A DNA stretch of 64,000 bases, taken from the NCBI GenBank assembly GCA_038134525.1, contig JAYPVI010000003.1:212975-276974 (forward strand), in the 5' to 3' direction. This stretch comes from GCA-002727735 sp038134525 (GTDB taxonomy: Bacteria > Bacteroidota > Bacteroidia > Flavobacteriales_D > Parvicellaceae). The position numbers and the translations under genes are program-made. A model generated the notes under the pieces. The model saw nothing but the letters and a program-made list of their open reading frames with translations, was not told where the DNA came from and searched no databases. Shown here piece after piece: positions 1-7,473 of this stretch. The first letter of the stretch is position 1; each line of letters begins with the position of its first letter.

Positions 1-497
1 ACACAGTGTTTTTTCTCAAAAAGTCCTAGATCTCTTGCTTTAGCTGTAAGCGCTAATAGTCTATGGTTTGTGTAAAACTCAATCCAATCATTACATTGTT
101 CATTAACTTGTATCAAGGAGCCTATATAATTATCATGATCCAAGCCAAAATGTTTTCCTTCTATTTGGTGAAGTTGAGCTAATTTCTCTCCAAATACTGT
201 CCAGTTTAATGTGGTTCCTTGCTCTATATAATCCATAATAAGAAATGGTGTATCGTCAATAGTACCGGTTTTTAGGGGTTTAGGAACTATAAATGTAGAT
301 TTGGAAAGTAATTCAAGACCTCGTTTTTCTTTTTCAAAAAGTTGAGGTAGTGATTGGCTGTTGTTGATTTTGATCACCACCGATTTTTCTTGTAAAACGA
401 TTTGATATACTTCGTTTATATCACCCCCTGTTAATCGTACTATTTGACTGGGCTCTTCACCAAAGTGACATTGAATTATATGATTTATTGGAGACAA
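1..497 (-). CDS. Fructosamine/ketosamine-3-kinase family protein, 5' part only (runs off the left edge)
   Basis: Reading the minus strand leftwards from about 497 gives an uninterrupted frame to base 1, about 165 residues. It matches the N-terminal lobe of the fructosamine kinase family (E. coli YniA-like): GGDINEVY glycine loop, a VVIKIN strand with the probable ATP-binding Lys, VPKPLKTG, FLIMDYIEQG hinge, LAQLHQ and FGLDHDNYIG. The family phosphorylates ketosamines on glycated proteins or small molecules as a damage-repair step in the cytoplasm. No ATG lies in frame after the upstream stop; a TTG at 497 gives 27 residues before the glycine loop, which fits the family, so I chose it. The catalytic C-lobe lies outside the window (full length is usually about 290 residues). 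It diverges from the tRNA-Ala gene. Confidence 0.82.
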   Translation of the reverse strand, partial: MSPINHIIQCHFGEEPSQIVRLTGGDINEVYQIVLQEKSVVIKINNSQSLPQLFEKEKRGLELLSKSTFIVPKPLKTGTIDDTPFLIMDYIEQGTTLNWTVFGEKLAQLHQIEGKHFGLDHDNYIGSLIQVNEQCNDWIEFYTNHRLLALTAKARDLGLFEKKHC

Positions 498-550
498 AGT
501 CTTTAGATAACGATTTGGTTTAAAATTAATATTTATTTTAGTCTTTTATT

Positions 551-624
551 GGGGAAGTAGCTCAGCTGGCTAGAGCACTTGACTGGCAGTCAAGAGGTCG
601 TGGGTTCGACTCCCATCTTCTCCA
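551..624 (+). tRNA. tRNA-Ala (anticodon GGC)
   Basis: A full cloverleaf is visible. The acceptor stem GGGGAAG pairs with CTTCTCC and includes the G3:U70 wobble that is the AlaRS identity element. The anticodon arm CTTGA-CTGGCAG-TCAAG reads GGC, and the T-arm has the GGTTCGA loop. The discriminator is A and the next bases are CTA, so CCA is not encoded. A rho-independent terminator follows. Confidence 0.97.
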
Positions 625-638
625 CTAATCTGTTAAAT

Positions 639-662
639 GCCCCTTTTTGGGGCTTTTTTTTT
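639..662 (+). terminator. Rho-independent terminator of tRNA-Ala
   Basis: GCCCC-TTTTT-GGGGC hairpin followed by eight or nine T residues, 14 bases after the tRNA 3' end. Confidence 0.9.
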
Positions 663-717
663 AGTCGTTAGAAACACAAAACTCACACTTTTAGTAGATT
701 TTAGCTATTTTTTTGAC

Positions 718-771
718 TTTGGACGGTCTGTCCATTTTGGACAACGTGGACACTTTGGACACTTTTTTTAA
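718..771 (+). repeat. Three tandem 18-bp repeats starting TTTGGAC, upstream of a lipoprotein gene
   Basis: TTTGGAC starts at 718, 736 and 754, an exact 18-bp period, and a half-register GTGGACA at 746 makes TGGACA recur every 9 bp from 738 to 761. The first unit also holds the inverted repeat GGAC-N5-GTCC at 721-733. The array ends about 22 bp before the ATG at 793, so it overlaps the likely promoter and could be an operator. No -7 element of good quality is visible. Function is inference. Confidence 0.6.
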
Positions 772-792
772 ATTAGTATCAAAACTTACAAG

Positions 793-1491
793 ATGAAAAG
801 ATTATTGGTATTTATGTTTGCTGTTGCTCTTTTGGGGAGTTGTGATAACAGAGAAGATGCCCCAAAATGTGATGAAATTGAAGGAATTAATGGGTTTGCA
901 AGTAAAAAAGGAGATTTAACTTTACCTAAAGATATTAGCTCTGGGCACACACGTACTAATTATCCTAAATACAAAAATTATGAAAACTATACTGGTACTA
1001 TAAAAGTTTGTGATAAAAGTGGACTTTATCAATATGGAAACTATGTAAACGGGAAATTAAATGGTAAATTATATACTTACAATATTGACGATATCGGAAT
1101 GTTTAACGATTTTTCAGATTTTAATATTCTTAAAATTTTTAGAAAACCAAAGTTAGTAAGTATAGCAACATACGTAAATGGAGAAAACATAAAATTGGTT
1201 CGTTTTGACAATTTTACTGGAAAGAAAACATATGAATCATTTGATTTTGGTGGTACGTATATTCAAAAATGGTTTCACAATAATGGTCAAGTTGGGCATC
1301 AGAATGCTGTTGACCCCAGCCAAGAACCATATATTGTAACAAATAATTATTGGGATGAAAAAGGCAACAAGACAACAGATTGGCCAGGAATGAGTAATAC
1401 AAAAAAAAATATTTTTGATTTTATCGGTCTAACCATAACCCCTCTTTCATTGTTTTTAATCTTTATTCTTTATAGACTTAGTAGGAAATAA
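793..1491 (+). CDS. MORN-like (YwqK-type) lipoprotein with a C-terminal membrane segment
   Basis: 232 residues. The N-terminal signal peptide ends in the lipobox LLGSC (Cys about 17), so the product is probably a lipoprotein. The middle has MORN-2/YwqK-like strands, for example GLYQYGNYVNGKLNGKLYTY and WFHNNGQVGHQN, a repeat found in many Bacteroidota exported proteins of unknown role. Unusually, the C-terminus (about residues 208-230) is a hydrophobic helix followed by YRLSRK, which could be a second membrane anchor. It is a single gene with a short tandem repeat array just upstream. The MORN assignment is from pattern only; no enzymatic motif is seen. Confidence 0.7.
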   Translation: MKRLLVFMFAVALLGSCDNREDAPKCDEIEGINGFASKKGDLTLPKDISSGHTRTNYPKYKNYENYTGTIKVCDKSGLYQYGNYVNGKLNGKLYTYNIDDIGMFNDFSDFNILKIFRKPKLVSIATYVNGENIKLVRFDNFTGKKTYESFDFGGTYIQKWFHNNGQVGHQNAVDPSQEPYIVTNNYWDEKGNKTTDWPGMSNTKKNIFDFIGLTITPLSLFLIFILYRLSRK

Positions 1492-1505
1492 AAGCTAACT
1501 ACCTT

Positions 1506-1935
1506 TTAATCTTCAAGCAAATCCAAGATATCAGGACTCCAATTCATAAACATTCTGACATACTCTTAACACCAGTAATACCTTAAATAAGGTTCGTCAA
1601 GGTATAAGTCCCAATTCTCTTGTAGGCATTTACCAAAATAGAGAAATTCATCTTTGCTCATTGGAGGGTAGTCCGTCTCGTTGTATGGTGGTAGTTTCAT
1701 TTTGTTCTCTTAAATCTTTCATTAGTTGGTCAAATGAGAAATAGTCATCTGTTTGGTCTGGTGTCTTTATTCCAAAGGTTTCATAAACAGATTTTAAAGG
1801 AGGTTCTTTTAATTGAATGTAGCTTTCTTCTGTGCCTGCTTTTGGCAATATGTAAGGAGCTAATCTGGTACGTAGCTCCATCCTTCCGTTTAGATCAAGT
1901 GAGATCCAGTCCTGGCATTTCCATTAGATTATCAT
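1506..1935 (-). pseudogene. Possible decayed minus-strand gene (two overlapping protein-like ORFs)
   Basis: This 497-base interval between two genes holds no intact recognisable gene. On the minus strand a 77-codon ORF (1881-1648), open further upstream to about 1930 without a start, overlaps a 44-codon ORF (1700-1566) that begins inside it in another frame. The second frame continues past a single TAA (1566-1568) for 19 more protein-like codons to 1506. The translations (SVYETFGIKTPDQTDDYFSF; FLYFGKCLQENWDLYLDEPY) are rich in Tyr, Asp and Glu and look like real protein rather than chance. I read this as one gene broken by a frameshift and a stop, but two small overlapping genes cannot be excluded. 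Family not recognised. Confidence 0.35.
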
Positions 1936-1963
1936 GAGTTAAATGTCCTTACTAATACTTTGT

Positions 1964-1971
1964 TATCTTTG
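1964..1971 (+). promoter_or_regulatory. Probable -7 element (TATCTTTG) for the TlpA-like gene
   Basis: A perfect match to the Bacteroidota -7 consensus TAnnTTTG, 17 bases before the ATG at 1989. No clear TTTG lies at the expected -33 distance. Confidence 0.45.
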
Positions 1972-1988
1972 ATGGCAAAATTTCAATA

Positions 1989-3221
1989 ATGAGAATATCG
2001 ATTTTAATAAGCAGTATTGCTTTTCTTTTTTTATTAAGTTGTCAAACAAACAGTACTAACGAAAGCATTTCAGAAGTAACCATAAAAGGTACCATCACCA
2101 ACCCAATTGGAGATGTAGCTTTCTTTAGAACAAAAGACACCAGTTTTGAAGCTTCAGTAGATTCCTTAGGCGTTTTTTCCATTACTTTCTCCATTGACTC
2201 TGCCATGTATTTAGACTTTTATAATGGTCCAGAGCGTACGCCCATGTATGTACATCCGGGAGATAACATAACCATGAGCATTGATACGAAAATGTATGAC
2301 GAAACCATTAGCTACAAAGGCAGTCTAAAATCATCTTATCTGGCAAAAAAGTATCTGTTACGGGAACAAATGGATTTTATGGGTGAAGTGTATTACCTTG
2401 GCACACAAGATGAATACGCAGCATATCTCAACGGATATAGAGACTCCATTATGAGTGATTTAAACACATTTGATGATTCCCTATTTAACGGTAAAGAGAT
2501 GGAAGATATGAACAACATGCTGGACTATTACGCCAAAAGACAAGAGTCTTTGGCAGATTTATCGCCTTCTTCAAGAAGATATAAATGGGAATCTAATAAA
2601 GTAAGCATGGATTATAATTTTTATGTTGCCATGGATTCATTGAACGCTCCAGCATTTGATTCTATGTTGATGAATTTTTCAACGGAACTCAATCAGTTAT
2701 TATCTCTTGTTGATGATACTGCTTTTGTTTCCAAAACCAAAAAAGGCATTTCTTCAACTGTAAAGGCTTGGAAAGAAAGAAAACAAGCAAAGGAAAATGT
2801 GCCTAAGCCAGGTGAAATGGCTATCGGATTTGCGTATCCTAATAAAGATAGTGTCGAATTCTCATTGGCTGATTTCAGTGGAAAATTGGTGTATGTAGAT
2901 GTTTGGGCTACCTGGTGTGGACCTTGTAAAGCTGAAATTCCTTCTCTAAAAAAATTAGAAGGAGAATACCACGGAAAAAACATTACTTTCTTGAGTGTTT
3001 CTGTAGATACAGATAGAAAAGCCTGGGTAGATATGGTAGTAAATGATCAGTTAGGTGGTGTACAACTATGGGCAGACGGCTGGAGTCAAATCACAAAGGA
3101 CTATGCTATTTTTGGTATTCCTCGTTTTATGCTTTTTGACCAAGATGGAAAAGTCATATCAACGGATGCACCTCGACCTTCAAGTGCCGAAATTAGACCG
3201 CTCATAGAAAAGTACATATAG
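1989..3221 (+). CDS. TlpA-like thioredoxin-fold lipoprotein (thiol-disulfide oxidoreductase)
   Basis: 410 residues. The signal peptide has the lipobox LLSC (Cys about 18), so it is a lipoprotein facing the periplasm. Residues about 28-130 are a beta-rich domain like the DUF4369-type N-terminus of Bacteroidota TlpA proteins, and residues about 130-270 are helical. The C-terminal thioredoxin/AhpC-TSA fold has the redox motif WCGPC (C310, C313) in VDVWATWCGPCKAEIP and the cis-Pro region FGIPRFMLFD. Such proteins reduce or exchange disulfides in exported proteins, including cytochrome c maturation, but the actual partner is not shown here. It is monocistronic with a good -7 box upstream. Confident in fold, not in substrate. 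Confidence 0.9.
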   Translation: MRISILISSIAFLFLLSCQTNSTNESISEVTIKGTITNPIGDVAFFRTKDTSFEASVDSLGVFSITFSIDSAMYLDFYNGPERTPMYVHPGDNITMSIDTKMYDETISYKGSLKSSYLAKKYLLREQMDFMGEVYYLGTQDEYAAYLNGYRDSIMSDLNTFDDSLFNGKEMEDMNNMLDYYAKRQESLADLSPSSRRYKWESNKVSMDYNFYVAMDSLNAPAFDSMLMNFSTELNQLLSLVDDTAFVSKTKKGISSTVKAWKERKQAKENVPKPGEMAIGFAYPNKDSVEFSLADFSGKLVYVDVWATWCGPCKAEIPSLKKLEGEYHGKNITFLSVSVDTDRKAWVDMVVNDQLGGVQLWADGWSQITKDYAIFGIPRFMLFDQDGKVISTDAPRPSSAEIRPLIEKYI

Positions 3222-3279
3222 GTTATACAAAACTTGGTTTTCGTTTTTTAAGCAAGATATTTAGGGTATAACCAACATT

Positions 3280-3474
3280 ATGCCTAAAAGAACGTACAAA
3301 AATAGTGCTAACCAAGTCAGCAATGCAACAGACTTAGAAATGTTGGTTGCAGATAAACGTGAACACTGGGGAGCCAACAAATCAAAAGCCAACCAAAGAC
3401 AAAGTAGATGTAAAAAGAGAATAACTAAACAATTAATTCGGATTAACGGAGAAGAATATGGTGATTGTCCTTGA
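3280..3474 (+). CDS. Small basic hypothetical protein, doubtful, within a 466-base gap
   Basis: 64 residues, strongly basic, with a hydrophilic helical run (LVADKREHWGANKSKANQRQ) and no membrane segment. The frame stops at 3472-3474 but continues in a protein-like way (YPNRRVYPCADKFVHETARA) to another stop near 3560, which suggests a C-terminus lost to a stop mutation. A second ORF (3458-3664, 68 codons, different frame) overlaps its end, and an antisense hydrophobic ORF covers the same bases. An 8-bp inverted repeat, GGTTATAC at 3221 and GTATAACC at 3266, lies just before it. I recognise no family. The rest of the gap (3475-3687) shows nothing else I can support. Confidence 0.35.
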   Translation: MPKRTYKNSANQVSNATDLEMLVADKREHWGANKSKANQRQSRCKKRITKQLIRINGEEYGDCP

Positions 3475-3687
3475 TCAATATACCCCAACAGAAGAGTTTA
3501 TCCATGTGCTGACAAATTTGTTCACGAAACTGCTCGAGCAGAAAAGCTATATCTCAAGTAGGATAAAAACTACAAAAGGAGGAGAACAATTATCTTGGAT
3601 TAAAAAATACAATGGGCTCTTTATACATCATTGGGGATATGAGGAGAAAAAATCATATCGATAGTTCTGTCGTATATCCAAAATTAG

Positions 3688-4794
3688 TTATTGTACTAAG
3701 AATTTTTCTTTATGATGGTTAGTCACCATGATATACGGTCCCTTTGCATATGGTTGTACTGAAATGATATTTTCTCCATTTTTAAGTAAACCATGAACAA
3801 TGTGTTTTCCACTTAAATCATAAATATCATAGGGTTCATCTTTGTTGGATATAATAACAATTTGATCATCACTAATCCGAGGATAGAGTGTGAAAACATC
3901 TTTTTCAATTTGTAAGGCGGAAGTACTTATAGGTCCGTAAATATTAAATCTAGAGAAAAAACGCCAAATTTCTATGCTGGCATCAATGTCTAAGTTACCC
4001 CAAACTCCTGGCCAGTCGTGACCCCCACCAACTACTTTAAAATGTTCTACTTCACTTCCATTGTCGCCACCGCTGTATCGGTAGTGAATAACTGTGCTTC
4101 CATCAGTGCTTACAATGTCAGGTAGATTAGTAATAGTGGGTGTAGCATTACAATTATTAAAATTTACCCAATATTGAATTACATCACCAATGGATTTAGA
4201 CCAAGTTACATTTCCATTATATGGGACCGTTGAATCTTGTGTGCCATGAATTTGAAGCACTGGAACGGGTCGTTGAGGATTACAATTATCAAAAGTATTT
4301 GGAGTCATAGATCCAGTTATAGACGCTACTGCTGCAAAACGTTGACTTAATTGACAAGCCAATAAAAAACTCATGTATCCTCCGTTTGACATGCCACAAG
4401 CATAAATTCGACTTTGATCTATATTGTATTGCGAAATGAGGGTATCTATAAGCACATTTGTAAAACCCACATCATCTACACTAGAAGACCCTGGTAAACC
4501 TACATTCCAATGGGTGTTTCCAATAGAGTTAAGAGTACCTTGTGGGTGAACCACAATGAAACCAGCCGTGTCGGCTATATTTTTTAACCGGGTATAAGTT
4601 AAATTTACCAAAGCGTTTGATGTGTATCCATGAAATCCAAAGACTAGAGGCATACTAACAGTTGGATTGTATGCACTAGGGACATATAAAATGTAATCGC
4701 GCTGCATATTATCATGCCTTATTGAAGTGCTAATTTGTTGCCCATAATGGGTAACATAAATGAAAAAAAATATATAGGTAAGAAGATGTTTCAT
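3688..4794 (-). CDS. Secreted alpha/beta-hydrolase (PHB depolymerase/feruloyl esterase-like) with T9SS type A sorting domain
   Basis: 368 residues starting at MKHLL (ATG at 4794); the longer frame to 4890 lies inside the upstream gene and would bury the signal peptide. After the signal peptide comes an LpqC/PHB-depolymerase-type esterase: oxyanion loop FGFHGYTSNA, nucleophile elbow CGMSNGG (Ser about 136) and the late His in VVGGGHDWPG. The last 75 residues are a T9SS type A sorting domain (YDIYDLSGKHIVHG), so it should be exported across the outer membrane and then cleaved or anchored. It probably hydrolyses esters in polymers or plant-type substrates. Its ATG overlaps the upstream stop (ATGA), the third gene of an operon running 6193 to 3688. 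Confidence 0.9.
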   Translation of the reverse strand: MKHLLTYIFFFIYVTHYGQQISTSIRHDNMQRDYILYVPSAYNPTVSMPLVFGFHGYTSNALVNLTYTRLKNIADTAGFIVVHPQGTLNSIGNTHWNVGLPGSSSVDDVGFTNVLIDTLISQYNIDQSRIYACGMSNGGYMSFLLACQLSQRFAAVASITGSMTPNTFDNCNPQRPVPVLQIHGTQDSTVPYNGNVTWSKSIGDVIQYWVNFNNCNATPTITNLPDIVSTDGSTVIHYRYSGGDNGSEVEHFKVVGGGHDWPGVWGNLDIDASIEIWRFFSRFNIYGPISTSALQIEKDVFTLYPRISDDQIVIISNKDEPYDIYDLSGKHIVHGLLKNGENIISVQPYAKGPYIMVTNHHKEKFLVQ

Positions 4795-5504
4795 GTGATA
4801 GTTTTTTTTCGATAAATCCAAAAAGGCAAGCTTACCAATAATGCATGCGCTAGTAAAGCTAGCTGAAAAATGATAATGTAGTAGGGCCATTGTCCAAAAA
4901 TAATCGAGGGAGGAGGTATTAACGGATTATCTACTATCGGTCTATTAGCTAAATACATATAGTTAGCACCCACAATCCAGTTAACGATACCCACTGCAAA
5001 AGCGATGACATGAATGATTAAAAAAGCCCGCCAAACCGCATTTTTTCTAGGCCACATATTCATTATAAAAATGGCATAAAATGGAGCCATTACCAGCCCA
5101 CCATGAGCTAAAAAGTAATCTATTTTATCTAGTAAAGTAATGCCATGTGTGAGTTCTGGTGTGAGCAAAGAATGAATACCACCAGGCATACCAATGAATA
5201 GCATCAGTTCAAAAGCCCACTGCGATTTGGAAATGAACAGATAGATGGTGACAAACCACATGATGGCACACATGTGAAGTGGAAGAGAATCTTCAATGAA
5301 CCAAAAACCTTTATTGAAATGGAAGATTTCCATTCCTACAAATTCGAAAATAAACAAGATGCTTAGCCCAAGGGTAAGATAACGTTTTCCATTATCACTT
5401 AGCCTACGACCAGAAAGAATTACGAATAAAATCAAAGTGATTGTGATGGAATTATATATAATCCATTCTGTGGTAAAAGGGGTGATTACATGGTGTTCAA
5501 TCAT
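4791..5504 (-). CDS. TIGR02206/YwaF-TMEM164 family integral membrane protein
   Basis: 237 residues with about six to seven hydrophobic segments. Family marks are the LPLHMCAIMW motif (about residue 75), the HGG segment (about 134) and GIVNWIVGANYMYL (about 172-185), typical of YwaF/TMEM164 (Intg_mem_TP0381) proteins. The eukaryotic member TMEM164 is an acyltransferase acting on ether lipids, while the bacterial role is unproven. It sits between a sulfotransferase-like gene and a secreted esterase with 4-base overlaps on both sides, so the three are translated from one message. A role in modifying lipid or surface material is possible but only inferred. Confidence 0.85.
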   Translation of the reverse strand: MIEHHVITPFTTEWIIYNSITITLILFVILSGRRLSDNGKRYLTLGLSILFIFEFVGMEIFHFNKGFWFIEDSLPLHMCAIMWFVTIYLFISKSQWAFELMLFIGMPGGIHSLLTPELTHGITLLDKIDYFLAHGGLVMAPFYAIFIMNMWPRKNAVWRAFLIIHVIAFAVGIVNWIVGANYMYLANRPIVDNPLIPPPSIIFGQWPYYIIIFQLALLAHALLVSLPFWIYRKKTIT

Positions 5505-6193
5505 CTTTCTGGAGTAATGATTTCGTATTGTAGAAACTGCATTAGTTCAATTGATAAGTGTTTGTTAATACTTTCTATGGACTGATTAGAGTAGCTATCA
5601 AGGTATTTTTTTTTAAGATAATATTCTTTTTTTTCGTGGGTAAACACTTCAGAAACAGCTACTTTTTTTTGGCTTAAGGTGAGTTTTGTATAAAAAATGG
5701 AACGTTTCTTTTTAAGCTCAAATTTTTCTTGAATTTGGGTTAAGATTTCTGCAGGGTTTTCTAATAGGTCTATATATTTTAGAAAGACGATTTTATACGT
5801 TTGTTTTTCAAATTCTCGCCATTTATTTAAAAATAAATTATATTCTTCAATGTAATGGTAATTTGGTGTTGGCCATGCGCACTTATTTGCCCATTTTTCA
5901 TAACTAAGTAACCAACTGTAAGGGTCTTTTGAAATGATAATAATTCCTTGAACTTCTTTATTTAACTCCAGTGACTTTTCAAATTCTTCAAAATGGTTAA
6001 ATGTGTATCCATTGTAATATTTAGGTTCAGGGATTTTCGTTTTGTCATCGAATAATCTAAAATGTTTTTGTAGAGGATGTTCTCTTTCTTTCCTAAGATT
6101 GGGGATGCTTATCTTGAAGTTTTTTTTAAGCAGGGTTTCCAGAAAATTGGTCCCACTTCGTTGTAGGCCATAATGCAATAGCGTTTTTTTCAT
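5501..6193 (-). CDS. Sulfotransferase-like P-loop protein
   Basis: 230 residues from the ATG at 6193 (six codons inside the longest frame); this start puts the nucleotide loop at the N-terminus, as usual for the fold. Residues about 5-20 (YGLQRSGTNFLETLL) match the 5'-phosphosulfate loop of PAPS sulfotransferases, and IIISKDPYSWLLSYEKW (about 90-107) matches the 3'-phosphate-binding region. The expected reaction is transfer of sulfate from PAPS to a hydroxyl or amine acceptor in the cytoplasm. It is somewhat short and lacks an obvious extra domain, so related P-loop kinase-like folds remain possible. First gene of the operon with the TMEM164-like and esterase genes (ATGA overlap at 5501-5504). 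The acceptor is unknown. Confidence 0.75.
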   Translation of the reverse strand: MKKTLLHYGLQRSGTNFLETLLKKNFKISIPNLRKEREHPLQKHFRLFDDKTKIPEPKYYNGYTFNHFEEFEKSLELNKEVQGIIIISKDPYSWLLSYEKWANKCAWPTPNYHYIEEYNLFLNKWREFEKQTYKIVFLKYIDLLENPAEILTQIQEKFELKKKRSIFYTKLTLSQKKVAVSEVFTHEKKEYYLKKKYLDSYSNQSIESINKHLSIELMQFLQYEIITPER

Positions 6194-6229
6194 CCTACTA
6201 TAAATATACAATTCAATTATGGAACAGTA

Positions 6230-6261
6230 TTTGTTTATTTAGTGATCTACAATTATTTTAG
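6230..6261 (+). promoter_or_regulatory. Promoter TTTG-N20-TATTTTAG for the MORN/membrane operon
   Basis: TTTG at 6230-6233 and TATTTTAG at 6254-6261 (one mismatch to TAnnTTTG) are 20 bases apart, the normal Bacteroidota spacing. The position supports the downstream start at 6266 rather than 6242, which would lie inside the promoter. Confidence 0.5.
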
Positions 6262-6265
6262 CAAT

Positions 6266-6820
6266 ATGAAATTCAATAAACTTATCGCACTGACCTTTAT
6301 TTTTTGCAGCAGCATTTTAATGATAAAGGCACAAGATCGTTACACGGAGAAAGAGGTCACCATGGATCATGATACGATGTATTTAAAAAAAACCATGCTT
6401 AAAGTTACTGGCGTGGTATACAATGAATACGGTGATGTGGGAAAATTCAAAAATGGATTAAGGGAAGGATTGCATAAAGAGTGGTTTAGAAGTGGGCATT
6501 TGAAAGATGAAATATATTATTCAAATGGAAATAAGAATGGAGAATTTAAGTATTGGGATGATAGAGGGCAATTAGTGAAAGAAGGACATTATGTAAATGG
6601 GGAGTTGGATGGCTTCATCAAGGAATGGTATCATAACGGAAATATAAAGTTAGAAGTTAATTACAAAGCGGGATTGATGCATGGATTAAGAACAGAATGG
6701 TATAAAAGCGGACATAAATGGTCTGAGCAAAATATGGAAAATGGATTTGTGGTTTCGGGTAAGCACTTCTACAACGATGGTTCAGAAATAACTCACGGTA
6801 ACCTCATTAATCGTGACTAA
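6266..6820 (+). CDS. Secreted MORN-repeat (YwqK-type) protein
   Basis: 184 residues from the ATG at 6266; an in-frame ATG at 6242 exists but would precede the promoter and lengthen the signal peptide. A cleavable signal peptide ends near SSILMIKAQ. Residues about 60-175 are at least four YwqK/MORN-2 repeats of the form G-x-x-x-EWYHNGNIKLEVNYKAGL-x-HG, the toxin-antitoxin system YwqK family fold by homology only; no toxin is adjacent. The same repeat type occurs in the proteins at 793 and 46969. Its stop overlaps the next gene by eight bases, so these small genes form one operon. Function unknown. Confidence 0.82.
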   Translation: MKFNKLIALTFIFCSSILMIKAQDRYTEKEVTMDHDTMYLKKTMLKVTGVVYNEYGDVGKFKNGLREGLHKEWFRSGHLKDEIYYSNGNKNGEFKYWDDRGQLVKEGHYVNGELDGFIKEWYHNGNIKLEVNYKAGLMHGLRTEWYKSGHKWSEQNMENGFVVSGKHFYNDGSEITHGNLINRD

Positions 6821-7199
6821 AACTAAGCTAACGCTTTTAATCTGTGGGGTGTCTAGCTTATCTATGGGGCTGGTATTTTTCTTTTTTCCACACTACTATG
6901 CAGCACTAGAAGGGGCAAATTTTGAAAATATTGCATGGCTCCGAAACTTAGGCGCAGCGCTTATCGCAGTTAACGGTGTAGGTGCCTTACTGGCCTATAA
7001 AGATCCTAGGAGAGAAAAAAAGTTGTACGATGTGGTTTTACTGGCTTCATCTCTTGAAACCCTAGCTTTAATTTGGTCCACGTTAAAATGGGAATTCTCA
7101 GCAACTATTGAATGGTTTATTAAAATACCTCTGCTGTTAGCGGCTATTGTCACTGTTCTACTTATCATTTATCAACCCAAGCCCTTTAAAAAAGCATGA
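6813..7199 (+). CDS. Small four-helix membrane protein
   Basis: 128 residues starting with GTG at 6813, which overlaps the preceding stop by eight bases. Four hydrophobic segments are visible (about residues 7-28, 41-62, 74-92 and 102-121), with the conserved-looking loop ENIAWLRNLGAALIAVNGVG. No catalytic motif is seen and I do not recognise the family with certainty; it resembles small DoxX/DUF4345-like four-TM proteins in layout. It is the second gene of a translationally coupled set of three, followed by another small membrane protein with an ATGA overlap. Confidence 0.7.
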   Translation: MTKTKLTLLICGVSSLSMGLVFFFFPHYYAALEGANFENIAWLRNLGAALIAVNGVGALLAYKDPRREKKLYDVVLLASSLETLALIWSTLKWEFSATIEWFIKIPLLLAAIVTVLLIIYQPKPFKKA

Positions 7200-7432
7200 T
7201 CTCGTACTTGTTTTCTATATTTTGCTCAGGTGGGTTTTTACTGGGTTGTGCAATCTTGGTCAATGCGATAATTCAGTTTTTTGGCATAATGAATTGGTAT
7301 GACTTATTGATGAGTGTAAAAAAAAGAACCTGGCCAAAAAAAATGACTTGGATGGATGTGATATGGTTATTTATAGGTTATCCCCTAGTTCTTGGTTACG
7401 TGGTCTATCTATCTCAGTATTTTATATGGTAA
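7196..7432 (+). CDS. Small two-helix membrane protein
   Basis: 78 residues. The ATG overlaps the previous stop (ATGA at 7196-7199). Two hydrophobic helices (about 4-30 and 53-76) flank a basic, Trp-rich loop, VKKRTWPKKMTWMDV. No family recognised. Coupling to the 6813 gene suggests the two membrane proteins work together. Confidence 0.6.
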   Translation: MISYLFSIFCSGGFLLGCAILVNAIIQFFGIMNWYDLLMSVKKRTWPKKMTWMDVIWLFIGYPLVLGYVVYLSQYFIW

Positions 7433-7473
7433 GATGAATTAAAATGTTTAAATTTATACTAAACAACACGATC

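Noticed and set aside
3221..3273. GGTTATAC/GTATAACC inverted repeat as an integron attC site
   Set aside because: The core bases do not fit the attC RYYYAAC/GTTRRRY rule, there is no second site and no integrase.
3261..3488. Hydrophobic minus-strand 75-residue ORF as a membrane protein
   Set aside because: It is the reverse of the basic small ORF at 3280 in AT-rich DNA and has no promoter or coupled gene.
551..3700. Genomic island integrated at tRNA-Ala
   Set aside because: No integrase, no duplicated tRNA end, and the tRNA is followed by its own terminator; only broken small ORFs are present.
4795..4890. Longer N-terminus of the T9SS esterase (start at 4890)
   Set aside because: The extra 32 residues lie within the TMEM164-like gene and would precede a normal signal peptide; ATG 4794 with ATGA coupling fits better.
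6242..6265. ATG at 6242 as the start of the MORN protein
   Set aside because: It lies between the -33 and -7 promoter elements, so the transcript would not include it.
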